From NCBI RefSeq assembly GCF_030546805.1, contig NZ_JAUOPC010000004.1, positions 462,901 to 526,900 on the forward strand: 64,000 bases of DNA, in the 5' to 3' direction. Within the stretch, counting starts at the first letter, position 1. Each line of letters begins with the position of its first letter. The translations under genes and the position numbers were made by a program. The notes under the pieces are model-generated. The model worked only from the letters and a program-made list of their open reading frames with translations. It was not told where the DNA came from and made no database searches. This document shows positions 28,892 through 38,022 of this stretch, in pieces. The stretch is from Cyclobacterium sp. 1_MG-2023. GTDB lineage: Bacteria > Bacteroidota > Bacteroidia > Cytophagales > Cyclobacteriaceae.

Positions 28892-31800
28892 TTATAACTC
28901 TTTCACACGGATATTTTTGAAATACAAGATATCACCATGTCCAAGGAATCCAATATGTCCTTTTTTATTGGAAAGTCCAGGATGCTCTCTTTTGTCTAAG
29001 GTGCCGTTTTCACGTGCATCAGATATATCCACATCTAAGGTTTTAGTGCCATTTAAGATTACCTGAATCCTGTCACCTTTGACAATCACTTCCTGATAAT
29101 TCCATTCTCCAACAGGTTTAAGATGTCCTTTTTTGGCAGCACTTACCCCATATAATGAACCATGGTACTGGTAAGGTTTAAGCTTGCTATAAATTTCGGC
29201 AGTATCATCCAGGATCTGAAGTTCCATGCCTGCATAGGCAGCATCGCCTTTTAAAGGCGCCCTGATGCCTAAACCGTTGTTGGCACCCGGAGTTAATTTA
29301 AACTCAAACCTAAATTCGAAATCTTCAAACTCATCTTCAGTCATTAAGTTTCCGCTTCCACCTCTTCCGGGATTGATGGCCAAAACGCCATTTTCTATAA
29401 AGTAATCTGTTTTATTGCCTGTCCATTTGTCTAGGTTTGTCCCGTCAAATAAAACTTCAAACCCATCATTTTTCTCTTGCTCACTTAGTTCAAATTTTGG
29501 AGCACCTATCAGTTCTTTGATATAAATGTCTCTGTAGGCAACATAGGTGCCATGGGCTTGCAATTCAATTTGCCCTGTAGGGAAAATAGGCATGGATCTG
29601 TCCCAGAAATTTTCCAAAGTAACATCATCTACTACCAACTCACCATTCAAATAGACGGTGACTTTTTCACCTTTCATAATGATATGGAAAGTATTCCATT
29701 CGCCAACAGGGTTGTCAGCAACTTTTAAAGGTTTGCTAGGATTCTTTTTGTTGTTGTACAAACCTCCTGATCCTACTTCTGCACCCACATTGGTTCTTGC
29801 AATATCCCATATCTGAACTTGTGGCGTACCTCTCAAATAGATGCCCGCATCTCCATCAGGAGTGATTTTCCAATCTACCAACATTTCAAAATCTCCATAT
29901 TCTTTTACTGCTGCAATATTTTGACCTTTACCGGTAAAAACCAATAAGCCATCCTCTGCTACCCATCCTTCTTTCATGGTCTCGTCAGCTTTGGCTTGCT
30001 CTTTTTTAAAGGTCCTTTCGTTCATTTCAGCCCTTTTAATAGGGTTACTGAAAACGCCTTTCCATCCATCTAGATTTTTCTCATTAAATAGACTGTAAAA
30101 ACCTTCGGTTTTTGGCATCTCATCCAAGAACTTCTTTAGCGATGTTTTATAATATTGGCTGTCCTGACCGCTGATTACTTCTATGGTGCGTTCCACAATT
30201 GACCTAACCTTTGTTCCATATAGATTATCATTGTTCAAGACAATTTTCATTACAGCTCTGGCAGCTGCTTGCTGGTAAGCAGGTTTTTCCTGATACTTGC
30301 CGGCAACAAGTAATGCCTGGAAGGTAGGGTAATTGCCAAGTTGTCTCAATATAGCCTGTACATTTTCTTGGCTTTTTGCCAATGCCAAAGCATCCCTTAA
30401 CATCAATACTTTTTGTTCCTTGGCTCCCTCCGTTGAAGGAACTAACCTGATAAAGCCTGAAAGGGCATCATCCATCATTTCGTCGGTGCTTGCATTTCTG
30501 GCGATATGCAATAAAGGAACGGTGGCTGCAGGGTCTTCTGATTGGTTCAATGCACCAACTACAGCTTGTTTTTGTTTTACATTTCCGGTTTCGTAAATGT
30601 CTTGAAGCTTATCCAAGGCTTCTTTTCCTCCGGTCTTAGCCAAAACCTTGTATATGTATCCCTGTTTGTCTAAGAGTAGGGTAGGCAATAAGTCCATGGC
30701 CCATTTTGTTTCAGCTTTTAGGTCCCTTTTTTGGGCATTTGCAACAATAATAGCCTCTTGGATCTTCTCTAGGTCATCTGAATTGCTTTCTGTTTTTAGT
30801 AAACTTACCAATTGGGTAAGATCATCTGGCGTAGCCATCGATGCAAGCGCTGTTAATGCTGCTGACTTTACATTTGAATTGCCATTTGATACAGCCCCGA
30901 AGACAACATCAATTTGATCTTCTGCAGCTCTGGATGCCAAAAGGCCTAGCAATTTTACTTTAAGTTCATTGTCTGCATCTGAAACTCTTTTGGCGATTTC
31001 AGCTGTGACATTGTCACCTTTCATTGTCTGCAGAGCCGTTATCAATTGGGCTTGATCCGATTCATCAGCAGCTGCCAAAAGATTTAATATTTCGGTTAAA
31101 GCCAAATTGTCTCCGGCGGTAACCACAGAAGCAATGGCAGCCTGACGAATCTTTTCATTCGGACTTGAGAGGTAAGGCAAAATGACCTGTGCAACAGCCT
31201 CGTTATTGACTTTACCCATTCTTTGAAGAATGGCAGCTACACTTTCCTCAGAAGCTTTTCCCAATGCTTTTTTCCAATCATCCAATCCTTGGATCAACTG
31301 TTCGTTGCTAAGGTAATGCAAGGCAGTACCTCTGTATCTAAACTCATCTGAATGGGCTGCTTTGATGATTCTTTTATTTGATTTGAGTGGGTCAAATTTC
31401 ACTAGCAAATCCAATGCTCCGGCCTTAGTATGATAATGTTCAGTTACATTGGTAGACTTATCAAGCTTTTTGGCCAGTTTAAGCGCCAGCTTTTGATTGC
31501 CTGCTTCTCCTAAATTGTCAATATACCTTAAGTATTGGGCTGCAGCATTGGTAGATTCAAATGTGAAACCTGCCTCTTTAGCCGCCGCATACAAGAGGTC
31601 AGCACTAGCAGGGGAAGCGATGCTAGCCAAAGCGTAGATGGCTACCCTTCTAAGTTCAGGTTGGTTGCTATTGACGTAGGGAGCAATAATTTCGGAAGCT
31701 TTATTGGCACCAATATCACCTAATGCTTCAATAAAATTCGCCTTTTGTGCATCAACTGTAGATGCTTCTAACGCAGCAATCAATGCTGCTGCTGCCCCAG

Positions 31801-32299
31801 TGGAACCAACGTTTGCCAGAACTCTGGAGGCAGTTCCAGAAAGTCTGTCATCGGTCAAATAAGGTTCAATATTAGCTACATTTTCATCTTTGGCAATGAA
31901 CTTTATTTGCTTCAAAACAAAATTTTGTGCTTCAGGGTCATCCAACTGGTTAATGGCAGCAATATAAGCGGCTACAGCCATATTGGCTAAGTCTTCCTTA
32001 CCATCTTTGCTTGCATAAAAAGCAAATCCCGCCAAGGCATATTCTATTTTTTCATTGTTTACGCCCGGTTTTTGCATTAAGGCCATTTCGGTAATGCCAT
32101 TGGCGCCAAGTGCTTCCATTTGTTTCATGGCAGCTTCTAAATTACCGGCATTTTCAGCAGGAAACCGGTTCAGTAAATCTGCAATTTTTGTAGCGGTGGT
32201 TCTTCCCGCATCGAGTTGATTTTGCGCTTGACTTATAAAGACTTGGCCTATTAAAAGACAAAGAACAAAAGTCATTTTCTTTATAAAATATTTTTCCAT
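28892..32299 (-). CDS. HEAT-repeat protein with two C-terminal DUF1080 (3-keto-disaccharide hydrolase) domains
   Basis: This 1135-aa protein has a signal peptide of about 25 residues. Residues ~100-690 are degenerate HEAT repeats (LIAALEASTVDAQKANFIEALG, LRRVAIYALASIASPASADLL and many more). Two tandem DUF1080 domains follow, starting at FYSLFNEKNLDGWKG (~737) and FEVLFDGTNLDKWTG (~952), each with the lectin-like jelly-roll pattern (DGDAGIYLRG, NNGLGIRAP). DUF1080 members hydrolyse 3-keto-glycosides made by Gfo/Idh/MocA oxidoreductases. The gene directly follows such an oxidoreductase gene (28 bp), so a two-step oxidise-then-cleave pathway is a good inference. It is unusually long and doubled for the family. 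Confidence 0.88.
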   Translation of the reverse strand: MEKYFIKKMTFVLCLLIGQVFISQAQNQLDAGRTTATKIADLLNRFPAENAGNLEAAMKQMEALGANGITEMALMQKPGVNNEKIEYALAGFAFYASKDGKEDLANMAVAAYIAAINQLDDPEAQNFVLKQIKFIAKDENVANIEPYLTDDRLSGTASRVLANVGSTGAAAALIAALEASTVDAQKANFIEALGDIGANKASEIIAPYVNSNQPELRRVAIYALASIASPASADLLYAAAKEAGFTFESTNAAAQYLRYIDNLGEAGNQKLALKLAKKLDKSTNVTEHYHTKAGALDLLVKFDPLKSNKRIIKAAHSDEFRYRGTALHYLSNEQLIQGLDDWKKALGKASEESVAAILQRMGKVNNEAVAQVILPYLSSPNEKIRQAAIASVVTAGDNLALTEILNLLAAADESDQAQLITALQTMKGDNVTAEIAKRVSDADNELKVKLLGLLASRAAEDQIDVVFGAVSNGNSNVKSAALTALASMATPDDLTQLVSLLKTESNSDDLEKIQEAIIVANAQKRDLKAETKWAMDLLPTLLLDKQGYIYKVLAKTGGKEALDKLQDIYETGNVKQKQAVVGALNQSEDPAATVPLLHIARNASTDEMMDDALSGFIRLVPSTEGAKEQKVLMLRDALALAKSQENVQAILRQLGNYPTFQALLVAGKYQEKPAYQQAAARAVMKIVLNNDNLYGTKVRSIVERTIEVISGQDSQYYKTSLKKFLDEMPKTEGFYSLFNEKNLDGWKGVFSNPIKRAEMNERTFKKEQAKADETMKEGWVAEDGLLVFTGKGQNIAAVKEYGDFEMLVDWKITPDGDAGIYLRGTPQVQIWDIARTNVGAEVGSGGLYNNKKNPSKPLKVADNPVGEWNTFHIIMKGEKVTVYLNGELVVDDVTLENFWDRSMPIFPTGQIELQAHGTYVAYRDIYIKELIGAPKFELSEQEKNDGFEVLFDGTNLDKWTGNKTDYFIENGVLAINPGRGGSGNLMTEDEFEDFEFRFEFKLTPGANNGLGIRAPLKGDAAYAGMELQILDDTAEIYSKLKPYQYHGSLYGVSAAKKGHLKPVGEWNYQEVIVKGDRIQVILNGTKTLDVDISDARENGTLDKREHPGLSNKKGHIGFLGHGDILYFKNIRVKEL

Positions 32300-32327
32300 A
32301 ATTCTGGGTATTCCTTTAATGTTTTAA

Positions 32328-33593
32328 TTAAATGGTATAGGGTGCTCTCATGGGCTGATCTATAAGTCTATTTGCCCCTTCATCATTAATAAACGCTAAT
32401 TTCACAGGGTCAAAATGTAAATCTCTATTCAGCCTCAAAGCTGCCAATCCCATATTTACAAGGGTACAAGAACGGAACCCATTTTGCTCGTTCAATGCAA
32501 ATTTCTTTCTGTTTTTAACTGCATCGACAAAGTCTGTCACTTGTGGGGCAGGTTCTGGGAATTGAGCCAGTTTTCTTTCAAGATTGGGTATGTCAGATTT
32601 AAATCCTCTATATAAATTCCCTTCAGGCCCCTCGATATAAGGTGCCTCAGTGGTCCCTTCCCCATCCAATATTATTTGGCAACCATCTTCATAGGTATAA
32701 GTGATCTTTCTCCAGGTACCTACGGCTTCCGGATGCTGTTGTGGAGCGTCAACTTCCACTTTTACCGGGCTTGTTTCATCCTTACCCAAGAAATATTGTA
32801 CCGGATCCAGGTAATGCTGTCCCATGTCTCCTAGTCCACCTCCATCGTAATCCCAATAACCTCTAAAAGTACCATGCGTTCTGTGTTCATTGTATGGTTT
32901 GTAAGGCGCAGGGCCCAGCCACCTGTCATAATCCAATTCCTTAGGTATTGGCATTTCATTTAAGCCGGTTTTTCCAACCCAGTAAAATTTCCAGTCAAAA
33001 CCGGTTAGTTTACCCACAGTTACTTTTAAAGGCCAACCCAGCATTCCTGAGTCTACCAATTTCTTTATATTTTTAACCTCAGTATTCATTCCGTAGAAAT
33101 TGCTATCGAAGCGAAACCAAGTATTTAACCTAAATACATTTCCATGTTGCTTGACGGCTTCCATGACTTTTTTTCCTTCACCAATAGTTCTGGTCATTGG
33201 TTTCTCACACCATATATCTTTCCCTTCCCTTGCAGCATCTGCAGCCATGATACCATGCCAATGTGGAGGAGTGGCAATGTGAACTATGTCCACTTCAGGG
33301 AGTTGAATCAGGTCCCTATAATCAGCAAAAGTTTTGACAGTTTTACCTAAAGTTTCTTGAGCAATAGCTATGTGGCGGGTGTCCACATCACAAATTGCAA
33401 CAGTTTTGGTTCCGGCATAATCAAAATGTCCTCTCCCCATACCGCCTACACCAATGATGCCTTTCGTCAAATGATCACTTGGGGCCAGGTGTCCTTTTCC
33501 CAAAACGTGTCGGGGTACAATACTTATACCTCCTAGCGCCAAAAGGCTACCTTTTAGGAAGCTTCTTCTGGAATTTTTTAAGTTACTGCTCAT
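32328..33593 (-). CDS. Gfo/Idh/MocA family oxidoreductase, Tat-exported
   Basis: This 421-aa protein has an N-terminal twin-arginine signal (SRRSFLKGSLLALGG). The NAD(P)-binding Rossmann start is GIIGVGGMGRGHF at ~44-56, and the EKPMTR motif lies near 135. A substrate-binding C-terminal domain follows with GGGLGDMGQHYLDP. Such secreted enzymes oxidise sugar hydroxyls, for example making 3-keto-glycosides. The next gene in the operon carries two 3-keto-glycoside hydrolase domains, supporting that role. Its sugar substrate is unknown. Confidence 0.9.
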   Translation of the reverse strand: MSSNLKNSRRSFLKGSLLALGGISIVPRHVLGKGHLAPSDHLTKGIIGVGGMGRGHFDYAGTKTVAICDVDTRHIAIAQETLGKTVKTFADYRDLIQLPEVDIVHIATPPHWHGIMAADAAREGKDIWCEKPMTRTIGEGKKVMEAVKQHGNVFRLNTWFRFDSNFYGMNTEVKNIKKLVDSGMLGWPLKVTVGKLTGFDWKFYWVGKTGLNEMPIPKELDYDRWLGPAPYKPYNEHRTHGTFRGYWDYDGGGLGDMGQHYLDPVQYFLGKDETSPVKVEVDAPQQHPEAVGTWRKITYTYEDGCQIILDGEGTTEAPYIEGPEGNLYRGFKSDIPNLERKLAQFPEPAPQVTDFVDAVKNRKKFALNEQNGFRSCTLVNMGLAALRLNRDLHFDPVKLAFINDEGANRLIDQPMRAPYTI

Positions 33594-33762
33594 ATCTTTT
33601 TAAAATTTTTCTGAACTAATGATCCGTGAATATATTTCCTTGTAAAAGGATAAACAAGTAAAAATGGATTTAGGGTAAAATTTTTCTGTGAAAATATATG
33701 TCAAAATCAATTTGGAATGGTTTTGGTTATAATTTACATATAATTAAGCAAAAAAGACTAAG

Positions 33763-33996
33763 ATGAAAAATACAAAAGAAAGTAGAAAAGAGGAAGATTT
33801 TCAGGACAACAGCTTTCTAGATGCCCAGGAAGAGGCGCAAGATGGAAAGGCCGGAAAAAAAGCAGCAGAAGAGAATGATGTAACGAAGTCAAGTCAAGTC
33901 GCTAAGGATGCTTTAAGAAGAGCAAAAAATGCGAGCAAAGATGTAACCATTGAGAGTGAACAATACAGAAGAGACAAAAGTGAAAACAATGAGTAA
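33763..33996 (+). CDS. Small highly charged hypothetical protein
   Basis: This 77-aa protein is made almost entirely of Lys, Glu, Asp, Ala, Ser and Gln, with no hydrophobic core, and looks intrinsically disordered or helical (QVAKDALRRAKNASKD). It overlaps the next gene by 8 bp (ATG at 33989 lies inside its last codons), so the two are translated as a unit. No family is recognised; charged small proteins of this kind are often stress induced, which is inference. Confidence 0.65.
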   Translation: MKNTKESRKEEDFQDNSFLDAQEEAQDGKAGKKAAEENDVTKSSQVAKDALRRAKNASKDVTIESEQYRRDKSENNE

Positions 33997-34249
33997 ATCA
34001 GATAACAAAATGAAAAGAATAAAAAATGAAGCGCAATATGAAGCGCTCAGAGACCAAGGGTACAGCAAAGAAAAATCAGCGAGAATAGCCAATTCTCCTG
34101 ATAGCAAGACCGGTAAAAAAGGGGGGAAAGCTTCTCCATATGAAGAATGGACGAGAGATGAACTGTATCAGAAAACGAAAGAGATAGGAATGGAGGGCGT
34201 TAGCCAATTGAATAAGAAAGAATTGATAGAAAAATTAAGAAATCACTAA
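33989..34249 (+). CDS. DUF7218 / Rho-termination-factor N-terminal-like small protein
   Basis: This 86-aa protein starts at the ATG at 33989. An upstream in-frame TTG at 33950 is less likely because it would extend far into the preceding gene. Residues ~10-45 (NEAQYEALRDQGYSKEKSARIANS, followed by a Gly/Lys-rich linker) match DUF7218. The C-terminal ~40 residues (EEWTRDELYQKTKEIGMEGVSQLNKKELIEKLRN) form a SAP/Rho-N-like helix-extended-loop-helix, a nucleic-acid-binding fold. It probably binds DNA or RNA. A long stem overlaps its stop codon (34241-34276). Confidence 0.8.
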   Translation: MSKSDNKMKRIKNEAQYEALRDQGYSKEKSARIANSPDSKTGKKGGKASPYEEWTRDELYQKTKEIGMEGVSQLNKKELIEKLRNH

Positions 34250-34276
34250 ACTAGGTTCCACCTTAGTTTAGTGATT
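34241..34276. terminator. Long perfect stem at the end of the DUF7218 gene
   Basis: AATCACTAAACTA and TAGTTTAGTGATT form a perfect 13-bp stem with a 10-nt loop. The stem contains the gene's stop codon. There is no long T-run, so it may act in RNA stability or as a bidirectional terminator. Confidence 0.55.
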
Positions 34277-34335
34277 ATTAACAGTTAAATCTCAAATATA
34301 TTGGAGAGGTGGCCCTAACTCAGGTGGTATCTTTT

Positions 34336-34617
34336 TTAATTATCCCTCTTATTTTTTTTAGCCCTTCTCCAAAAGAAAAACAGAATAAGTACTATTATTG
34401 GTAAAATAATAAAGATAATTAAATCACTGGTCTTAGAGGGATCCACAGGGTCTGTAGGCTTAGGAAGCCCTTTTTGAATTTGTGCCAGAAGCGGAAAAGG
34501 AAATAACGCAACAAAGGTTAAGGTTAATAACTGTAGATAACTAACTACTGAATGTACCTTGTGCTTATTCTTTGTTCTTATCTTTGTTCTTAGAAATAAA
34601 TTTTTCATTTTAAACAT
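34336..34617 (-). CDS. Small membrane protein with signal peptide and C-terminal transmembrane segment
   Basis: This 93-aa protein has a hydrophobic leader (residues ~27-46) ending in LLAQ, a short Pro-rich linker (KGLPKPTDPVDPSKTSD), and a second hydrophobic segment (~67-84) followed by a basic tail (RRAKKNKRDN). This makes a small type I membrane protein after leader cleavage. The family has no function I can name. An internal Met at residue 4 could also be the start. Confidence 0.6.
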   Translation of the reverse strand: MFKMKNLFLRTKIRTKNKHKVHSVVSYLQLLTLTFVALFPFPLLAQIQKGLPKPTDPVDPSKTSDLIIFIILPIIVLILFFFWRRAKKNKRDN

Positions 34618-34942
34618 GTTTTTATAATGATTATTTGTTTCAATTGCCTTAAGCTACGCCAAAGTTTTACAAGGTTGTTTGTGATTTGGGGAGAAAAGAA
34701 ATAGCAATTATTCAAATGTTTGGCATTGCCAAGATAAAGGCCATTTAAACTCTTTTAGGCCTGTCAATAGCTATCCCCTAAAAATTCACAAATACCTTAC
34801 GGCAAATATCTCTGTCTATTTACCACCGGTTTGTAAACTAAGTAGCTCTGCTAGAATAAACTGCAAATAACAGGCCAACTGTAAAAAGTTAAATTAGATT
34901 AGGCCTTAATATCTTTCTTGGTTAAGAAAAATAATTTTAAGA
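34618..34942. other. Intergenic interval, nothing recognised
   Basis: About 325 bp of AT-rich sequence with no frame of note and no obvious structure apart from the topA terminator at its right edge. Confidence 0.55.
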
Positions 34943-34974
34943 CAAAAAAAAGAGGCAGAAATTAAACTGCCTCT
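34943..34974 (-). terminator. Terminator of topA
   Basis: AGAGGCAG and CTGCCTCT form an 8-bp stem with an 8-nt loop, followed on the minus strand by a run of eight U (A-run at 34944-34951), 9 nt after the topA stop. Confidence 0.9.
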
Positions 34975-34982
34975 ATCATTGA

Positions 34983-37334
34983 TTATTTTTTTGCTTTCTT
35001 TTTCGCCGGCGCTTTTTTTGCGGCTGCTTTTTTAGGTTTGGCCTTTTTGGCATCCCCTTGTGTTTCAATTAGCTTCATCACTTCTTCATAAGTCAAAGAT
35101 TCAGCCTCTTTGTCTTTTGGGATCTTAAAATTGCTTTTGCCCATTTTGATATAAGGCCCCCATCTACCATTGAGTACCTGAATGTCAGGGTTTTCGTCAA
35201 AGGATTTGATGTGCTTTTTGGCATCAGCCTCCCTCTTGTCTTTGATTAACTGTATGGCTTCATCTAAAGTGACAGATAGCGGATCGTATTCTTTGCCTAA
35301 AGAAACAAATTTGCTGTCATGCCTGATGTAAGGTCCAAAACGCCCAATGGCTGCCACAACTTTTTTATCTTCAAATGTACCTAAATCCCTCGGTAGCTTA
35401 AACAGCTCCAATGCATCCTCTAAGGTTATGCTTTCGATAAACTGTCCTTTTCGAAGGCTGGCAAACTTTTTCTCTTCATCTTCTGCATCACCAATCTGAA
35501 CAAGAGGACCAAATTTCCCTAGTCTCGCAATAACAACTTTACCTGATTTGGGGTCGACCCCTAATTCTTTGCTTGAGTTAACATCAGTTCGCTTGATGTT
35601 TTCTGTAAGCTCAACCTTTGAATGGAAGTTTCCATAAAAATTTTGAATCATCTCTTCCCAAGGTTGATCACCTTGAGCAATATGGTCAAACTCCTTTTCG
35701 ACTTTTGCTGTAAAAGAAAAGTCAATCACATTTGGAAAATGCTCCACTAGAAAATCATTGACCACCATGGCAATATTTGTAGGAAACAATTTGTTCTTTT
35801 CCGTTCCTGTGGTTTCAGTTTTTTCTGCTTCTTTGAATTGACCATCACCTATGGTCATTTCAATGTATTTTCTTTGAACACCATCTCTGGATTCCTTCAC
35901 CACATAATTTCTTTTCTGCACTGTAGAAATTGTGGGTGCATAGGTAGAAGGCCTTCCTATGCCCATCTCCTCTAATTTTTTTACTAGGGATGCTTCTGTA
36001 TACCTCGCCGGTGGACGAGTGAAAGACTGGCGCCCTTTCATTTCGATTAGCTGTAAAACTTGTCCTACTGTCAGTGGAGGTAATAATCCTTTTCCTGTTG
36101 TTTCTTCTTCCTCCTCATCATCAGTGCTTTCAAGGTAGACCTTTAAGAATCCTTGAAATTTAATTACTTCTCCACTTGCACTTAATGTTTGGTCTACATT
36201 TGATATGGCTATGCTAACATTTGTTTTTTCAAGTTGTGCATCTGCCATTTGAGAAGCAATGGATCGCTTCCAAATCAATTCATACAAGCGCTGCTCATTC
36301 CTGTCCTTACCGGCATCATGTTCGGCAAAAGAGGTAGGCCTAATGGCTTCGTGGGCTTCTTGTGCCCCTTCAGATTTTGATTTAAATTTTCTCTTTTTAT
36401 GATATTCATCCCCATAAGCCGACTTTATCTCTTTTTCTGCATCCTTTAATGCATCATCAGATAAATTAAGGCTATCCGTCCTCATGTAGGTAATTTTACC
36501 TGACTCATATAGCTTCTGGGCAATATTCATTGTCTGGGCCACAGAGAAATATAACTTCCTACTGGCTTCCTGTTGCAATGTGGAGGTTGTAAAGGGGGGC
36601 GCCGGACTTTTCTTTGCCGGTTTCGTTTCGAGAGATTTTATAGAAAAGTCAGCTTCTAAGCATTTTTTCAAAAATTCCTCTGCCTCTCCCTTGCTCTGGA
36701 ATTTCTTTGGCAATTCTGCCTGCAGGGTTTTACCTTCTACATCGAAAAGGGCTGTTATTTTAAAAGATACCGTAGGTTTAAATTTATCAATCTCCCGCTC
36801 CCTGTCCACAATGAAACGAACGGCTACAGATTGTACCCTACCTGCGGAAAGCCCTGCTTTTATTTTTTTCCATAGTACCGGAGAAAGCTCAAAACCAACA
36901 AGTCGGTCGAGAATTCTTCTTGCCTGCTGTGCATTTACCAAATCATAATCGATGCTTCTTGGACTTTCTAAAGCCTTGGTAATGGCAGATTTGGTGATTT
37001 CCCTGAAAACGATCCTTTTTGTATTTTCATCTTTTAATTTAAGTACCTCTTTTAAATGCCAAGAAATAGCTTCTCCTTCACGGTCATCATCACTTGCTAG
37101 GTATACAGTGTCTGCACCCTTTACTAATTTTTTAAGTTCTTTAATTACTTCCTTTTTGTCCGAAGTTACCTCATAAGTAGGTTGGAACTTGTTTTTGATA
37201 TCTATGGCATTTTCACCCTTAGGGAGATCTCTTACATGCCCGTAGCTGGAGGTGACTTTAAAGTCTTTCCCTAGATAACCTTCTATTGTCTTGGCCTTTG
37301 CAGGAGACTCCACTATGACTAAATTCTTTGGCAT
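34983..37334 (-). CDS. topA: DNA topoisomerase I
   Basis: This 783-aa type IA topoisomerase has an N-terminal Toprim domain (LVIVESPAKAKTIEGYLG at residues 5-22, then DDDREGEAISWH). The catalytic Tyr is in ITYMRTDS (about residue 286). Zinc-ribbon domains are replaced by several short C-terminal repeats with GRFGPYIRHDSKF and GRWGPYIKMGKSNF, typical of Bacteroidota TopA. A Lys/Ala-rich tail (KKAAAKKAPAKKKAKK) ends the protein. It relaxes negative supercoils in the cytoplasm. It is divergent from sixA. Confidence 0.96.
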   Translation of the reverse strand: MPKNLVIVESPAKAKTIEGYLGKDFKVTSSYGHVRDLPKGENAIDIKNKFQPTYEVTSDKKEVIKELKKLVKGADTVYLASDDDREGEAISWHLKEVLKLKDENTKRIVFREITKSAITKALESPRSIDYDLVNAQQARRILDRLVGFELSPVLWKKIKAGLSAGRVQSVAVRFIVDREREIDKFKPTVSFKITALFDVEGKTLQAELPKKFQSKGEAEEFLKKCLEADFSIKSLETKPAKKSPAPPFTTSTLQQEASRKLYFSVAQTMNIAQKLYESGKITYMRTDSLNLSDDALKDAEKEIKSAYGDEYHKKRKFKSKSEGAQEAHEAIRPTSFAEHDAGKDRNEQRLYELIWKRSIASQMADAQLEKTNVSIAISNVDQTLSASGEVIKFQGFLKVYLESTDDEEEEETTGKGLLPPLTVGQVLQLIEMKGRQSFTRPPARYTEASLVKKLEEMGIGRPSTYAPTISTVQKRNYVVKESRDGVQRKYIEMTIGDGQFKEAEKTETTGTEKNKLFPTNIAMVVNDFLVEHFPNVIDFSFTAKVEKEFDHIAQGDQPWEEMIQNFYGNFHSKVELTENIKRTDVNSSKELGVDPKSGKVVIARLGKFGPLVQIGDAEDEEKKFASLRKGQFIESITLEDALELFKLPRDLGTFEDKKVVAAIGRFGPYIRHDSKFVSLGKEYDPLSVTLDEAIQLIKDKREADAKKHIKSFDENPDIQVLNGRWGPYIKMGKSNFKIPKDKEAESLTYEEVMKLIETQGDAKKAKPKKAAAKKAPAKKKAKK

Positions 37335-37503
37335 GGTTAATTTCTTTAAAGATAAAAATGAATGGAACCAGGTTAATTCCCATAATTCAAGTCCTAAAAA
37401 TAGATGTCATATTATTCTCTTCCAAATATTCATTCAAAGCAATTTTTATTGCCGACAAAATTTCCACATATTTATTTTTAATTTTGAAGTTTAATTGAAG
37501 TAC

Positions 37504-37980
37504 ATGGCTAAGGAATTATTGTTGGTGCGACATGGGATTACAGAGGCTCCAGGTTTTGATAAAAAAGACTTGAAAAGGGACCTTATACAGCCCGGAATTG
37601 ATCAATTGGAAAGGTTGTCTAAGCTTTTGAAAGCAAATGGACAGGTTTGTGACCATATGGTCTATAGCCCTGCAAACAGGTGCAGGCAAACGGCGCAGAT
37701 TCTTTCATCAGCTGTGGGCGTAAGCAAATCCACAGTAGTTAATGAAATATATCAAGCCGGACACGGAGACTTATTGCAGGTTTTAAATAACATTGATAAT
37801 GGAGATGCGCATGTAATGATGGTGGGACATAATCCGGGTGTGAGCCATTTGGCTGCCTTTCTTACCGGTGAAGACCACCTGCTTTTTTCTCCCGGGATGA
37901 TGGTTAGAATAGCCTTTTACCTAGAAGAATGGCAGCATATTTCAAAAAGTAGTGGCGTTCTTGTTGAAGTTCTGCAATAA
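37504..37980 (+). CDS. sixA: SixA-like histidine phosphatase
   Basis: The ATG at 37504 gives 158 residues; a TTG three codons upstream (37495) is less likely. The phosphoglycerate-mutase-fold motif LVRHGITEAPG supplies the nucleophilic His, YSPANRCRQTAQIL the second arginine, and MMVGHNPGVSHLAAFLTG the second catalytic His. SixA removes phosphate from phosphohistidine of His-containing phosphotransfer proteins; in Bacteroidota the true substrate is uncertain. It is 42 bp upstream of the arginase-family gene. Confidence 0.85.
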   Translation: MAKELLLVRHGITEAPGFDKKDLKRDLIQPGIDQLERLSKLLKANGQVCDHMVYSPANRCRQTAQILSSAVGVSKSTVVNEIYQAGHGDLLQVLNNIDNGDAHVMMVGHNPGVSHLAAFLTGEDHLLFSPGMMVRIAFYLEEWQHISKSSGVLVEVLQ

Positions 37981-38022
37981 ACAATGCCTAGAAATTTTTA
38001 TCAAGCACCCTAAGCTAATAAA

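Noticed and set aside
36580..36948. 122-codon open frame antisense to topA
   Set aside because: It lies wholly inside the topA coding region on the other strand and its product has no recognisable feature; a shadow of topA codon bias.
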